NCBI GenBank assembly: GCA_963728165.1
Contig: CAVSIY010000006.1
Location: 310,001-374,000, forward strand
Direction: 5' to 3'
DNA length: 64,000 nt
Source: Hyphomicrobium_A sp963728165
Lineage (GTDB): Bacteria > Pseudomonadota > Alphaproteobacteria > Rhizobiales > Hyphomicrobiaceae
Positions 47,203 to 55,401 of this stretch are shown piece after piece. Positions within the stretch are counted from its first letter, which is position 1. Each line of letters begins with the position of its first letter. The notes under the pieces are model-generated. The model made no database searches. It worked only from the letters and a program-made list of their open reading frames with translations, and had not been told where the DNA came from. The position numbers and the translations under genes are program-made.

Positions 47203-48072
47203 ATGCGCGCGCTCGATTTGCCGATCCTGATTGCGCTCATCGGATTGCTGTGGGCCGGGCGAGCCGCCGCGGAGAGCCCGGGCAAGAACTGTCCCGAGCC
47301 CGAGAACGCGGTCTCAACGCGCGCGCTATTCGACAAATTTTCGGGCCCCATCGCAGAGAGTTGCGACTTCACGGTCGTCCAGTCGAACTGGGGAGGACAC
47401 ACGGCAACGGGCGACTACAGCGGCGGCGTGATCAAAGCCAACGTCGACAAACGCGACGGGCTGCTCGTCCTGACCGCGCGCGGCAATCGCTATGACGGCG
47501 AGGTTCGCGGCTATGACAAGGACGGCACCATGCGCCCCGACGGCCGCAGGACGGGCGCCGCCGTCATGTCGCGCCAGCGCTACCTGGGCGGCCGGTTCGA
47601 AGCGCGCGTGACGGTCCCGCCCGATCTCGGCGTCGCCTCGGCGCTGTGGACCTTCTTCTACGAGGAGCCGCCCGACGGCGGCTCAATCGAAAACCACGAG
47701 ATCGATATCGAATTGCCGGGCCGGGCGAGCGACGAGGGCGCGCCGAGCTTCCGCTATGTGCTGCTCTCGACATGGCGCGGCCTGGAGAAGGGCCAATGGA
47801 CCACGGCCTTCCAGCCGCTGCCGCAGACGGTGACAGACGGAAAGTTCCACGTTCTCAGATTTGATTGGCAACCGCCGAGCGAAAAAGACGAAGGCTCCGT
47901 CGCGTTCTATATCGATGGCCGGCTGCTCAAGACCATACGCTCGAGCGTTCCGAGCAAGGCGGGCAATCTCTGGCTCGGCCTGTGGTTTCCGCGCAAATGG
48001 GCGGGCGTTCCCGATTTCGCGATCGCCGAAATGAAAGTCGATTGGGTCCGCATCACACCGCTGAAGAAGTGA
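47203..48072 (+). CDS. Secreted glycoside hydrolase family 16 protein
   Basis: 289 residues. A signal peptide (LPILIALIGLLWAGRAAAE) leads to a beta-jelly-roll enzyme domain; the catalytic GH16 motif is HEIDIELPG, with the nucleophile and acid/base Glu both present. GGRFEARVTVP, SALWTFFYEE, FHVLRFDW and VAFYIDGRLLKTI are further family strands. It should cut beta-1,3 or mixed-linkage glucans or a related exopolysaccharide; the exact glycan is open. It lies between two copies of a 150-bp repeat and near an acyltransferase gene. Confidence 0.86.
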   Translation: MRALDLPILIALIGLLWAGRAAAESPGKNCPEPENAVSTRALFDKFSGPIAESCDFTVVQSNWGGHTATGDYSGGVIKANVDKRDGLLVLTARGNRYDGEVRGYDKDGTMRPDGRRTGAAVMSRQRYLGGRFEARVTVPPDLGVASALWTFFYEEPPDGGSIENHEIDIELPGRASDEGAPSFRYVLLSTWRGLEKGQWTTAFQPLPQTVTDGKFHVLRFDWQPPSEKDEGSVAFYIDGRLLKTIRSSVPSKAGNLWLGLWFPRKWAGVPDFAIAEMKVDWVRITPLKK

Positions 48073-48110
48073 CGCGACTGCGGCCGTTGGGGGCGGCCAA
48101 GCCGGCGTTG

Positions 48111-48260
48111 TTCAAGCCGCAACCTTGGCCCCGAGCCGGAAGTCAGTAACGTTTCGTTGCAGTCTGGAAGGCGAGCATGGGTGGGGTTGCTGTCGCCTTC
48201 CGCGAAGGCAGTCACGTCCCTTACAGCAACCGCAAGGTCCTTCGCGAGTTGTCGGCGCAA
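48111..48260 (+). repeat. About 150-bp direct repeat, copy B
   Basis: Near-identical to 46980-47138. It begins 38 bases after the GH16 stop. Beyond 48260 the two copies diverge abruptly, as they do before the first base. Confidence 0.92.
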
Positions 48261-48333
48261 TGTTTTTTGGCGTTGGCGGACATGCGACGGCGCTAATTGG
48301 CTGGGCGTGGCATGACGCTTGAGATGAGGGGTC

Positions 48334-48424
48334 TGGCGGAGAGGGAGGGGATTCGAACCCTCGATACCCTTGCGAGTATGCCGCATTTCGAGTGCGGTGC
48401 TTTCAACCACTCAGCCACCTCTCC
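48334..48424 (-). tRNA. tRNA-Ser(CGA)
   Basis: 91 bases including an encoded CCA. Acceptor stem GGAGAGG pairs with CCTCTCC; D-loop GGCTGAGTGG; anticodon arm CCGCA-CTCGAAA-TGCGG, so the anticodon is CGA; a long variable arm as in class II tRNAs; T-arm GGGTTCGAATCCC. Its 3' end faces the accessory patch to the left. Confidence 0.97.
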
Positions 48425-48515
48425 GGGAGCGGTTTGCGGGGACCCGCAAAGGCAGGCTTCTTATCGCGCGCATCTCGGACGCGCAAGCCGCCAGACCTGC
48501 AGGGAAGACGCAGGC

Positions 48516-48728
48516 TCAAGAGCGCGGCCGACGCCGGGCCCAATAGATGGCGAAGATGCCCATCCACAACAGCAGCGCCAGGACGTCGATAAGGGTCGAC
48601 ATCTCGCGCAGCGCTTGGCTCCAGGGCCTGTCCGGCGCGCCGAGCAAGATGGCGACACTCGCCACCACGCCGGCGACCAGGCACACGCCCGTCAGAACCC
48701 AGATGATGCGCACCGCTCGCCGGGTCAT
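48516..48728 (-). CDS. Small two-segment membrane protein
   Basis: 70 residues, function not recognised. Two hydrophobic segments, about 9-29 (IWVLTGVCLVAGVVASVAILL) and 46-63 (IDVLALLLWMGIFAIYWA), with a basic C-terminal tail ARRRPRS. Coding character is supported by length, a clean Met start and compact gene spacing, but nothing else. Confidence 0.55.
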   Translation of the reverse strand: MTRRAVRIIWVLTGVCLVAGVVASVAILLGAPDRPWSQALREMSTLIDVLALLLWMGIFAIYWARRRPRS

Positions 48729-48837
48729 TGGCTATCCCCCGCTCCCGAGCTTATCGGAGCCAGGATATCGCATGTCCCGCGTCGCGCTTTCAAGCGCGTC
48801 GACGTGCACGCGAGGACTTAGGCGCAAGAACTTGGGC

Positions 48838-49542
48838 TCAAGGATCCTCAAAGTAGGCCAGCTGGTGCACGATCTGGCCCAGAAGCGGGTGCGTCAGCGC
48901 CAGGCGGAAAGAGAAGGTCCCGCCTCCCTCCTCGCGGTGCGTGATCTGCAACTGGCCGGGCGCCAATGCCCGGGGCAGGCGCCACCGCCTGGCGCCGATC
49001 TCGACGAAGTAGTGATCGGAGCGGAACACGAGCGCGCCCTCCTCGACCGAGACCCGCAGCGCCATGCCGATGCCGCGGCCGACATACTCTTCCAGGCCCG
49101 TGATCCCGCGAAAGCGCTTGGCGGAATGCACCGTCTGCGGAAAGCGGCCCGGGCGCGCATAAATGCGCGTCCAGCTCTGGCCGCCGAGATGCTCGTCCTC
49201 GACGACGGCGACCACCGCCGGTCCGGTCGCGCCATCGCTCAGGGGAAGGGGCGATCCGATCGTGCGGGCGAGAAGCGCAAAGACGTATCCCGCCCGCGAC
49301 AGGTCCGTCGCCACCACGGCGCCGCGATAGAGCAGCATCTCGCCGGGCGCCAGACATTTGGAGAACCGGCGGCGCACCGGCTCCGGCAGCCGCCCCCAAG
49401 CCGCCTCCCCTACGAGCGTGCGGAAGCGTGCATCCGAGAGCGTGCCTGGCGGCGCCGTCCGAAGCGAATGTGGTTGCGGCCCCGGTCCACGCGCGCCAAG
49501 CCCGCTCGCTGCGGATCTGATGCGTCTCTTAAGGGTCATCAT
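48838..49542 (-). CDS. DUF4166 domain protein
   Basis: 234 residues, soluble. A basic N-terminal 45 residues precede the DUF4166 part: FRTLVGEAAWGRLPEPVRRR, KCLAPGEMLLYRGAVV, GQSWTRIYARPGRFPQTVHS, LALTHPLLGQIVHQLAYF. The family sometimes occurs fused to NAD-binding oxidoreductases; its function is not known. It follows the regulator gene on the same strand with 21 bases between them, so both are likely cotranscribed. Confidence 0.8.
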   Translation of the reverse strand: MMTLKRRIRSAASGLGARGPGPQPHSLRTAPPGTLSDARFRTLVGEAAWGRLPEPVRRRFSKCLAPGEMLLYRGAVVATDLSRAGYVFALLARTIGSPLPLSDGATGPAVVAVVEDEHLGGQSWTRIYARPGRFPQTVHSAKRFRGITGLEEYVGRGIGMALRVSVEEGALVFRSDHYFVEIGARRWRLPRALAPGQLQITHREEGGGTFSFRLALTHPLLGQIVHQLAYFEDP

Positions 49543-49563
49543 AACGTCCCTCCTCGTCCGCGC

Positions 49564-50142
49564 TCAAACGGACCGTGCGCGGCCTTGGCGCTTGCCCCGC
49601 GTCGCGAGCCTCGCCACGGCACCGCCCATCTTGAGCAGCGTCATCAGCGTCCCTGCCGGCAGCGCCATGATCTCGTTGAAGCTGCGGTCGACCGTCTCGG
49701 TGAAGGTGAGCATGGCATTGAGCCGGCGACGCGCCGCGGCGGAGACGCGCGCATCGCCTTTGGCCTCGGCGACGCAGGCGCGCAACACGTTGAGCGCAGG
49801 GTCGATCTCGCGCGCCTTGCGCCCCATGGCGATGCGCCGCACCATCTCGAACATGTCGGCCTCGGCCTCGTAGTAGTCGCGCCGGTCGCCCATGGTGTGC
49901 ACGCGGCGGATGAGGCTCCAGCCGACGAGCTCGCGCAGGCTCGTCGACACGTTGGAGCGCGCCATGCCGAGCCGCTCGGCGATGTCCTCGGCCGTCATCG
50001 GCTCGTCGGAGACGTAGAGGAGGGCATGAATCTGCGCCACCGAGCGGTTCACGCTCCAGGCGGTTCCCATCTCGCCCCAGTGCAGCACGAAGCGCTCGAT
50101 CGCGGGCGGCAGCGCGGCGTTGGCTTCGTTCATTTCTGTCAT
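49564..50142 (-). CDS. GbsR/MarR-family transcriptional regulator
   Basis: 192 residues with a winged helix: VAQIHALLYVSDEPMTAEDI then AERLGMARSNVSTSLRELVG and the wing VHTMGDRRDYYE. A helical C-terminal part follows, typical of GbsR-like proteins. Start Met at 50142 lies in the middle of a perfect 20-bp palindrome, pointing to autorepression. The DUF4166 gene downstream is the likely regulated partner. The effector is not known. Confidence 0.88.
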   Translation of the reverse strand: MTEMNEANAALPPAIERFVLHWGEMGTAWSVNRSVAQIHALLYVSDEPMTAEDIAERLGMARSNVSTSLRELVGWSLIRRVHTMGDRRDYYEAEADMFEMVRRIAMGRKAREIDPALNVLRACVAEAKGDARVSAAARRRLNAMLTFTETVDRSFNEIMALPAGTLMTLLKMGGAVARLATRGKRQGRARSV

Positions 50143-50151
50143 GACAGAAAT
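50132..50151. promoter_or_regulatory. Perfect 20-bp palindrome over the regulator's start codon
   Basis: ATTTCTGTCATGACAGAAAT, with no mismatch and no spacer. A further half-site-like TCAGACAGAA follows at 50153-50162. Placement over the ATG of the GbsR/MarR-type gene is typical of an autoregulatory operator. Confidence 0.75.
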
Positions 50152-50406
50152 ATCAGACAGAACCGAGCCGCTGTCAAATTCTTTGCGCGTCGCCTGCCGT
50201 CGCTGCCGCATTTTTGAGCATTTGCGCGCCGCGACTTTACGCAACCAGCGCGCTGCAAACCGTATTGCCGCCGTCCCGGTGATGCTAAGCTAGATCTTTG
50301 ATCCTTTAAGACGTCGGCGCGGTGCCGGCTCTAATGTCCACGCCCAAGGAACTTTTGCGCGCTCACGCGTGTTGTTGGTCGTCGTTCGTCATGAGGACGC
50401 CGCTCG

Positions 50407-51240
50407 ATGCTCATCAATTATGGTTGCGAGATTACGGTCACCGTCGCCAAGCCGACGCCGCTGATCTGCCTGCTCGACGTCCACCCCGAACGATCCCGCG
50501 ACGTCGTCACCGAGACTCCGTTCCGCAGCACGCCGGCTCTGGCGTCGGCGGTCTACCTCGACGGCTTTGGAAACCGCTGCCGGCGCCTCATTGCACCGGC
50601 CGGTGACATCACGCTGCATCTCGAGGGCACCATCCTCGACAGCGGCACGCACGACCCGGTGGCACTAAACGCGTGCGAGGTCCCCGTTGAGCGGCTGCCC
50701 CACGACACGCTCGTGTTCCTGCTCGGCAGCCGCTACTGCGAGACGGACCGCCTCAGTCAGATCGCCTGGGACTACTTCGGCGACCTGCCCCCCGGCTGGA
50801 CGCGGGTACAGGCCATCTCCGACTTCGTGCACGCCCATCTCACATTCGGCTATCAGCACGCCCGCGCCACGCGCAGCGCACTGGAGGCATTCGAGGAGCG
50901 CATCGGCGTGTGCCGCGACTTCGCCCACCTCATGATCGCCTTCTGCCGCTGCCTCAACATCCCGGCGCGCTACGTCAACGGCTATCTGGGTGACATCGGC
51001 GTGCCGCCCGACCCGGCGCCGATGGATTTCAGCGCCTGGGTGGAGGTCTATCTCGACCAACGCTGGTACACGTTCGATCCGCGCCACAACGCGTCCCGGA
51101 TCGGCCGCATCGTCGTCGCGCGCGGGCGCGACGCCACCGACGTGGCCCTCATCAACTCGTTCGGGCCCCACATCTTGAAGCGGTTCGAGGTGTGGACGGA
51201 CGAGGCGCAAGCGGCGCCTTTGCAGGCCGCCCAGGGCTAG
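50407..51240 (+). CDS. Transglutaminase-like family protein
   Basis: 277 residues with an N-terminal beta-sandwich of the bacterial transglutaminase-like type and a cysteine-protease-like core. The nucleophile is in ERIGVCRDFAHL. The position of the catalytic His, normally in HAWVEV, reads MDFSAWVEVYL; a His is found instead in FDPRHNASRIGR. I recall this subfamily having the same change, so it may be family-wide, but activity is not assured. Monocistronic; creD follows after 116 bases. Confidence 0.83.
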   Translation: MLINYGCEITVTVAKPTPLICLLDVHPERSRDVVTETPFRSTPALASAVYLDGFGNRCRRLIAPAGDITLHLEGTILDSGTHDPVALNACEVPVERLPHDTLVFLLGSRYCETDRLSQIAWDYFGDLPPGWTRVQAISDFVHAHLTFGYQHARATRSALEAFEERIGVCRDFAHLMIAFCRCLNIPARYVNGYLGDIGVPPDPAPMDFSAWVEVYLDQRWYTFDPRHNASRIGRIVVARGRDATDVALINSFGPHILKRFEVWTDEAQAAPLQAAQG

Positions 51241-51356
51241 ACCGGCGCCGGCGTAATTCTGCCGGAAGTTGCGGAAATTCCCGCCCCATTGCCGTCTTGT
51301 TCGTGCCACCGCCCTCGTGTTCGATCGCGCCCGGTCGAGCCTGAGGAGAGCGTTTC

Positions 51357-52751
51357 GTGGAAAGCATTGCCGCTGCCATCCGGCGCATGTTCGGCAGCCC
51401 CGGCTTCAAGTTCTTCCTCATCTGCGGCCTCGTTCTCATTCTCACGATCCCGCTGCTGCTCGTTTGGGCGCTGGTCGAGGAGCGCGAGAACCGCGCCGCC
51501 AGCGTGCGCGGCGACGTGGCGCGCGAGTGGGGCGCCGCCCAGGCCATCACCGGCCCGGTGCTGATCGTCCCCTACACCGTCCGCCGCGTGACGACGCAAG
51601 GCGACAAGCGCGTGGAGGATCTGGTGGAGAAGCGTGCGGTGTTCCTGCCGCAGACGCTCGACATCAGCGGCAAGGCGGCCACCAAGGTCTTGCACCGCTC
51701 CATCTTTGACGTGGCCGTCTATAGCGCCACTCTCGACTTCGAAGGCCGCTTCGACAAGCCCGACATGGCCGAGGTCGCGGCCGACGTGCAAAGCGTGCGC
51801 TGGCGCGACGCCGTGCTGGCGCTCGCCATCAATGACGTGTCCGGGCTGAAGACCACCGCCTCCGTGCTCGTCGACGACGCAGAGAAGCTGGACTTCGAGC
51901 CGAGCATCGGCGTTCCCGGCGACCGGCTGAACGGGATCCACGTGCGGCTCGCGGGAGCAGAGCGACTCTTCGGCCCCTCCGACACGGCGCCAACGCCATC
52001 CCCGGCGGCCTTGCAGGCGTTCAGCTTCAAGTTCGGGCTGACGCTCAACGGCTCCTCGGAGCTGACGTTTGCGCCGGTGGCGCGCGAGACCACGGTTGGC
52101 CTGTCGTCGGACTGGCCGGACCCGAGCTTCACCGGTGCGTTCCTGCCGACCGACCGCGTGCTCGATCCCGCCGTCTTCACCGCGCGCTGGCAGGTGCCGC
52201 ACCTGGCGCGCAGCGTGCCTCAGGCCTGGAGCTTGTCGGACCAGGGGCTGTCGGCGCTCAGCCCCTACGCGTTCGGCGTTCGCTTCATCGTGCCGGTCGA
52301 TTTCTACCAACTGGTGGCGCGCGCGGCGAAGTACGCGATGATGTTCTTGGCGACCGCCTTCATGACCGTGTTCGTGCTCGAGCTCAGATCGGCGCACGCG
52401 GTGCACCCGGTGCAGTACATGTTCGTCGGCCTCGCCATGGCCTTCTTCTACGTGCTGCTGCTCTCGTTTGCCGAGCAGATCGGATTTCTGTGGGCCTATC
52501 TCATTGCTTCGGTCGCCACGACCGGTCTCATCTCGCTCTATGTGGGGCGCGTGCAGCGAAGTTTCGCCAAGGGCCTCGTCATGCTCATCGTGCTCGCGGC
52601 TCTTTACGCGCTCCTCTATCTCATCCTGCAGCTCGAGGACTACGCGCTTCTTGCAGGCGCGATCGTCGGCTTCCTGATGCTGGCGGCGGTGATGTTCGGC
52701 ACGCTTCGGGTCAACTGGTCGGGGGAGCCACGCGAGGGCCCCGCCTCTTAG
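51357..52751 (+). CDS. creD: CreD-like inner membrane protein
   Basis: 464 residues. A single N-terminal membrane segment (FFLICGLVLILTIPLLLVWAL), a large periplasmic part of about 290 residues (ITGPVLIVPY, RAVFLPQTLDISGK), and five closely spaced C-terminal segments after DFYQLVARAAKYAMMFL, the CreD arrangement. In enterobacteria CreD belongs to the CreBC regulon and affects envelope and beta-lactam response; no creBC is near here, so the regulation is unknown. It starts with GTG at 51357 after GAGGAGAG. Confidence 0.88.
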   Translation: MESIAAAIRRMFGSPGFKFFLICGLVLILTIPLLLVWALVEERENRAASVRGDVAREWGAAQAITGPVLIVPYTVRRVTTQGDKRVEDLVEKRAVFLPQTLDISGKAATKVLHRSIFDVAVYSATLDFEGRFDKPDMAEVAADVQSVRWRDAVLALAINDVSGLKTTASVLVDDAEKLDFEPSIGVPGDRLNGIHVRLAGAERLFGPSDTAPTPSPAALQAFSFKFGLTLNGSSELTFAPVARETTVGLSSDWPDPSFTGAFLPTDRVLDPAVFTARWQVPHLARSVPQAWSLSDQGLSALSPYAFGVRFIVPVDFYQLVARAAKYAMMFLATAFMTVFVLELRSAHAVHPVQYMFVGLAMAFFYVLLLSFAEQIGFLWAYLIASVATTGLISLYVGRVQRSFAKGLVMLIVLAALYALLYLILQLEDYALLAGAIVGFLMLAAVMFGTLRVNWSGEPREGPAS

Positions 52752-53746
52752 ACTCTCAGCTCGAGCGGCTGGGTCGCGGCCTGCCTCTCCTCGAAGCCCT
52801 GCGCCACGAGCCGGCCTTCGCGCGCATCCGCGATCATGACGAGCCGGGTGCACCCGTTGAGGATCGGAGCCTCGAGCCAGGGAAAGTGCGGATCGAGCTC
52901 TGGCGCCACGCCGTGCATCTGGCGCGCCCGGCCGGCGCTGTCGACACCACGTGCATGCCCGCGCCAGCCCGGCGCCTGCCAGTGGTTGGCCGTCACGTTG
53001 CTGCCTTCGTGCACGCGCGCCTCCGTCTCGGAGCGCTCGATGATGGCGGTCTCGGCCGGCTTCACGCCGGCAAGCGAGAAGATCGCAGGCGTCGAGATCG
53101 GTCGCTCGGTCAGCATGCGCCTGGCCTCGGCAAAAGTCGCCGCCGTCTCAAACACCTCGCGCAAAAGGTGCGCCGGCGTCAGATGCGGCATGCGCCACAC
53201 GCGTGCGCGGTTCACCGCCCAATCGAGGTAGAAGCGCCCCAGCGGCTTGCGCATCGGCGCCTGGTTGAGGGCGGCGGCAAAGCGCCCGGGCGCGTTTCCC
53301 TGCAGTACGCCGGTGTAGCCGGGCCACGTCAGCGTCACGAACGGGCCACCGGCACCGGCGACGCGCGCAGCAACGACGTAGCGGCCGAGCCCCGGCGTGC
53401 GCCAGTCGAGCACGCGCACGAGGCGCGCGCTTCTATGATCGGGCGCCGGCGCCACCTTGCAGGTGCAGCCCCACTCGTAGTTGACCGACAGGAAATAGGC
53501 GCCGGGCCGGCGCAGGCGCGCCGCGATCGCGTCGATCTCGGCGAGGTGCACGCTGTCCTGCTTGGCAAGCCAGCGCCGCGAGATGGCGTCGAGCGAGCGG
53601 AGCGCGGCAAGCGGCACCTGGCGCGTCGCCGCATCGATGAGGGCGTGCGCGCGCGCCTCCTCGCGCACAAGCGTCTCCAAGGGAAAGGCGGCCCCCACCG
53701 TGTGGACCGGGATCGCTTCGAGGGGTCTGTGATTCGGCTCGATCAT
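52748..53746 (-). CDS. Ntn-hydrolase, NAAA/acid ceramidase-like
   Basis: 332 residues. The N-terminal-nucleophile block is seen as NYEWGCTCKVAPAP, followed by VRVLDWRTPGLG and FVTLTWPGYTGVLQGNAPGRF, as in choloylglycine hydrolases and acylethanolamine amidases that cut linear amide bonds. Mature enzymes of this class cleave themselves before the Cys; here about 110 residues precede CTC, comparable with the NAAA/ceramidase group. The C-terminal part has SNVTANHWQAPGW. Its 3' end overlaps creD by four bases on the opposite strand. Start at 53746 (MIEPNHRP). Confidence 0.72.
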   Translation of the reverse strand: MIEPNHRPLEAIPVHTVGAAFPLETLVREEARAHALIDAATRQVPLAALRSLDAISRRWLAKQDSVHLAEIDAIAARLRRPGAYFLSVNYEWGCTCKVAPAPDHRSARLVRVLDWRTPGLGRYVVAARVAGAGGPFVTLTWPGYTGVLQGNAPGRFAAALNQAPMRKPLGRFYLDWAVNRARVWRMPHLTPAHLLREVFETAATFAEARRMLTERPISTPAIFSLAGVKPAETAIIERSETEARVHEGSNVTANHWQAPGWRGHARGVDSAGRARQMHGVAPELDPHFPWLEAPILNGCTRLVMIADAREGRLVAQGFEERQAATQPLELRV

Positions 53747-54136
53747 TCCCAAGCCTGATCGAGCGGGCAAAAAAAGAAAAGGGCCGCCGATGGGTAATCG
53801 GGCGGCCCAGTGCTCAAGCGGTAGGCGAGGTGCCCAGCCAACCTCGGCGGACCAACCGGTTCGGCGACCAGCAGGCGCCGTCGACATCGGCAAGGCACGC
53901 CCCAAGATTTGCCCGGATTGGCGATTTGCCATTTGACCAGGGTCAAATTCGCGCAGGCCCGGCAAAGAATTGACAATTTGACGCGCCTCGCCGATAAAGC
54001 GGCCCGTTCGCGTCGGGCGCTCGCGCCCGGCGCGCAAGATGCGCTGCCCGAGGCTTGCATCGCCATTCCAGGCGAGCCTCAGAAGTCCGCAAGCGATTGC
54101 GGCGCCGTAGGGCGCGGATAACGCAAAGGAAAAGCC
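53747..54136. other. 390-base gap with leftward terminator and palindrome
   Basis: No supported gene. It has a hairpin plus T-run that can only serve leftward transcripts (53767-53808), a perfect ATTTGACC-AG-GGTCAAAT inverted repeat at 53931-53948, and the promoter of rplU near its right end. A leftward small RNA ending at 53767 would explain the terminator. Confidence 0.5.
53767..53808 (-). terminator. Leftward intrinsic terminator upstream of the Ntn-hydrolase gene
   Basis: On the minus strand GGGCCGCCCGAT pairs with ATCGGCGGCCC around a short loop, one bulged base, and is followed by TTTTCTTTTTTT. It lies 21 bases before the start codon of the next minus-strand gene, so it must end something transcribed from the right. 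Confidence 0.75.
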
Positions 54137-54451
54137 ATGTACGCTGTCATCAAGACGGGCGGCAAGCAGTATCGTGTCGCCCCGGACGATGTTCTCACCG
54201 TCGAGAAGATCGAGGGCGACGCCGGCGCCAAGGTGGAGTTTGCCGAGGTGCTGATGATCGGCGGCTCGGAGGCGCCCAAATTCGGCACACCGCTCGTGTC
54301 CGGCGCCAAGGTCTTAGCAGAGCTCGTCGAGCAGACGCGCGGGCCCAAGGTCATCGCCTTCAAGAAGCGCCGCCGCAAGAATTCGCGCCGCAAGCGCGGC
54401 CACCGCCAGGACCTCTCGATGGTCCGCATCAAGAGCATCGTCGGCGCCTGA
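54137..54451 (+). CDS. rplU: 50S ribosomal protein L21
   Basis: 104 residues beginning MYAVIKTGGKQYRVAPDD, with VLAELVEQTRGPKVIAFKKR and the basic stretch RRRKNSRRKRGHRQ followed by IKSIVGA. Normal length and start. First gene of rplU-rpmA, 33 bases before rpmA. Confidence 0.97.
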   Translation: MYAVIKTGGKQYRVAPDDVLTVEKIEGDAGAKVEFAEVLMIGGSEAPKFGTPLVSGAKVLAELVEQTRGPKVIAFKKRRRKNSRRKRGHRQDLSMVRIKSIVGA

Positions 54452-54484
54452 AACGGCAGCCGGCATCAATTTAGGACCTGAGCA

Positions 54485-54757
54485 ATGGCACAAAAGAAAG
54501 CAGGCGGCTCGTCGAAGAACGGCCGCAACTCACATTCCAAGCGTCTCGGCGTGAAACGCTTCGGCGGCGAGCGCGTCATCCCCGGCAACATTCTGGTGCG
54601 CCAACGCGGCACCCAATGGCACCCGGGCACCGGCGTCGGCCTCGGCTCCGATCACACGATCTTCGCCGTCGTCGAAGGCGCGGTCGAGTTCAAGACCAAA
54701 CGCAACGGCCGGGTTTACGTTTCGGTGCGAAACGAGGAAACTGGAGCCGGCAAGTAA
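54485..54757 (+). CDS. rpmA: 50S ribosomal protein L27
   Basis: 90 residues: MAQKKAGGSSKNGRNSHSKR, then LGVKRFGGERVIPGNILVRQ and GTQWHPGTGVGLGSDHTIFA. The N terminus directly shows the AGGSSKNGR that reaches the peptidyl-transferase centre, with no leader peptide. Followed by a clear terminator. Confidence 0.97.
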   Translation: MAQKKAGGSSKNGRNSHSKRLGVKRFGGERVIPGNILVRQRGTQWHPGTGVGLGSDHTIFAVVEGAVEFKTKRNGRVYVSVRNEETGAGK

Positions 54758-54789
54758 CGGAACGCTCGGTAGCCCGCCGGTTCGTCGTG

Positions 54790-54820
54790 AAGGGGGATGC
54801 CGTAACGTCCCCCTTTTTTC
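54790..54820 (+). terminator. Intrinsic terminator after rpmA
   Basis: AGGGGGA (54791-54797) pairs with TCCCCCT (54808-54814) around a ten-base loop, followed by a six-T run. It separates rplU-rpmA from the GNAT-obgE pair. Confidence 0.85.
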
Positions 54821-54834
54821 GTGTCACTAGCGCC

Positions 54835-55401
54835 ATGAGCGACGCCCAGCGAATTGCACCGATGGAGCGCTATCACGACATGCGCTCACCGCGTTTGAGC
54901 TACCGACCGCTTGAAGCTGCCGATGCGAGCCGTGTCGCCGCGCTCGCCGGCGAGTGGGACATTGCTCGCATGACGGCACGCATTCCCCATCCCTATTCGC
55001 TGGTTGACGCCGACCTGTGGATCGCCTCGATCGGCGGCGACGAGTTCGTGCGCGGCGTGGAGCACGATGGCGCCCTGATCGGCGCCGTCGGCTACATCGA
55101 AGGCGAAGGAGCCCAGGCCGAGATCGGCTACTGGATCGGCAAGCCCTGGTGGGGCAACGGTTTCGCCACGGAAGCCGCGCGCACGCTGATGGAGCACTGT
55201 TTCCGCGTGATCGGCTTTCGCCGTCTCACCTGCGGGCACTTCGTCGACAACCCCGGCTCCGCGCGCGTCATCGCCAAGCTCGGCTTCCGCCGCATCGGCA
55301 AGAGCTCGCAGTGGTGCGAGGCGCGCCAGTGCGAGGTGGGGACCATAAGGTACGCGCGCCGGCGCCCGCTCATTGCGTCCTGGTGGGGAGGCGCGGCATG
55401 A
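54835..55401 (+). CDS. GNAT N-acetyltransferase, RimJ/RimL-type
   Basis: 188 residues. Acetyl-CoA-binding features are IGYWIGKPWWGNGFATEA, MEHCFRVIGFRRL and NPGSARVIAKLGFRRIG, the pattern of ribosomal-protein alanine acetyltransferases, though the target here cannot be named. The stop overlaps the obgE start (ATGA). Placement between rpmA and obgE is common in Hyphomicrobiales. Start at 54835 (MSDAQRIAP) or the later Met at 54862. Confidence 0.87.
   Translation: MSDAQRIAPMERYHDMRSPRLSYRPLEAADASRVAALAGEWDIARMTARIPHPYSLVDADLWIASIGGDEFVRGVEHDGALIGAVGYIEGEGAQAEIGYWIGKPWWGNGFATEAARTLMEHCFRVIGFRRLTCGHFVDNPGSARVIAKLGFRRIGKSSQWCEARQCEVGTIRYARRRPLIASWWGGAA

Noticed and set aside
46755..47402. Minus-strand gene of 215 codons, with a similar frame at 47907-48410
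   Set aside because: Both similar stretches come from the 150-bp direct repeat; the rest of each frame runs antisense to other genes. A repeat-encoded peptide is not supported.
48334..48424. Attachment-site duplicate of the tRNA-Ser 3' end to mark an island
   Set aside because: I searched by eye to the left as far as the hmu locus for the T-arm and acceptor sequence and did not find a copy; the island idea is kept only as inference.
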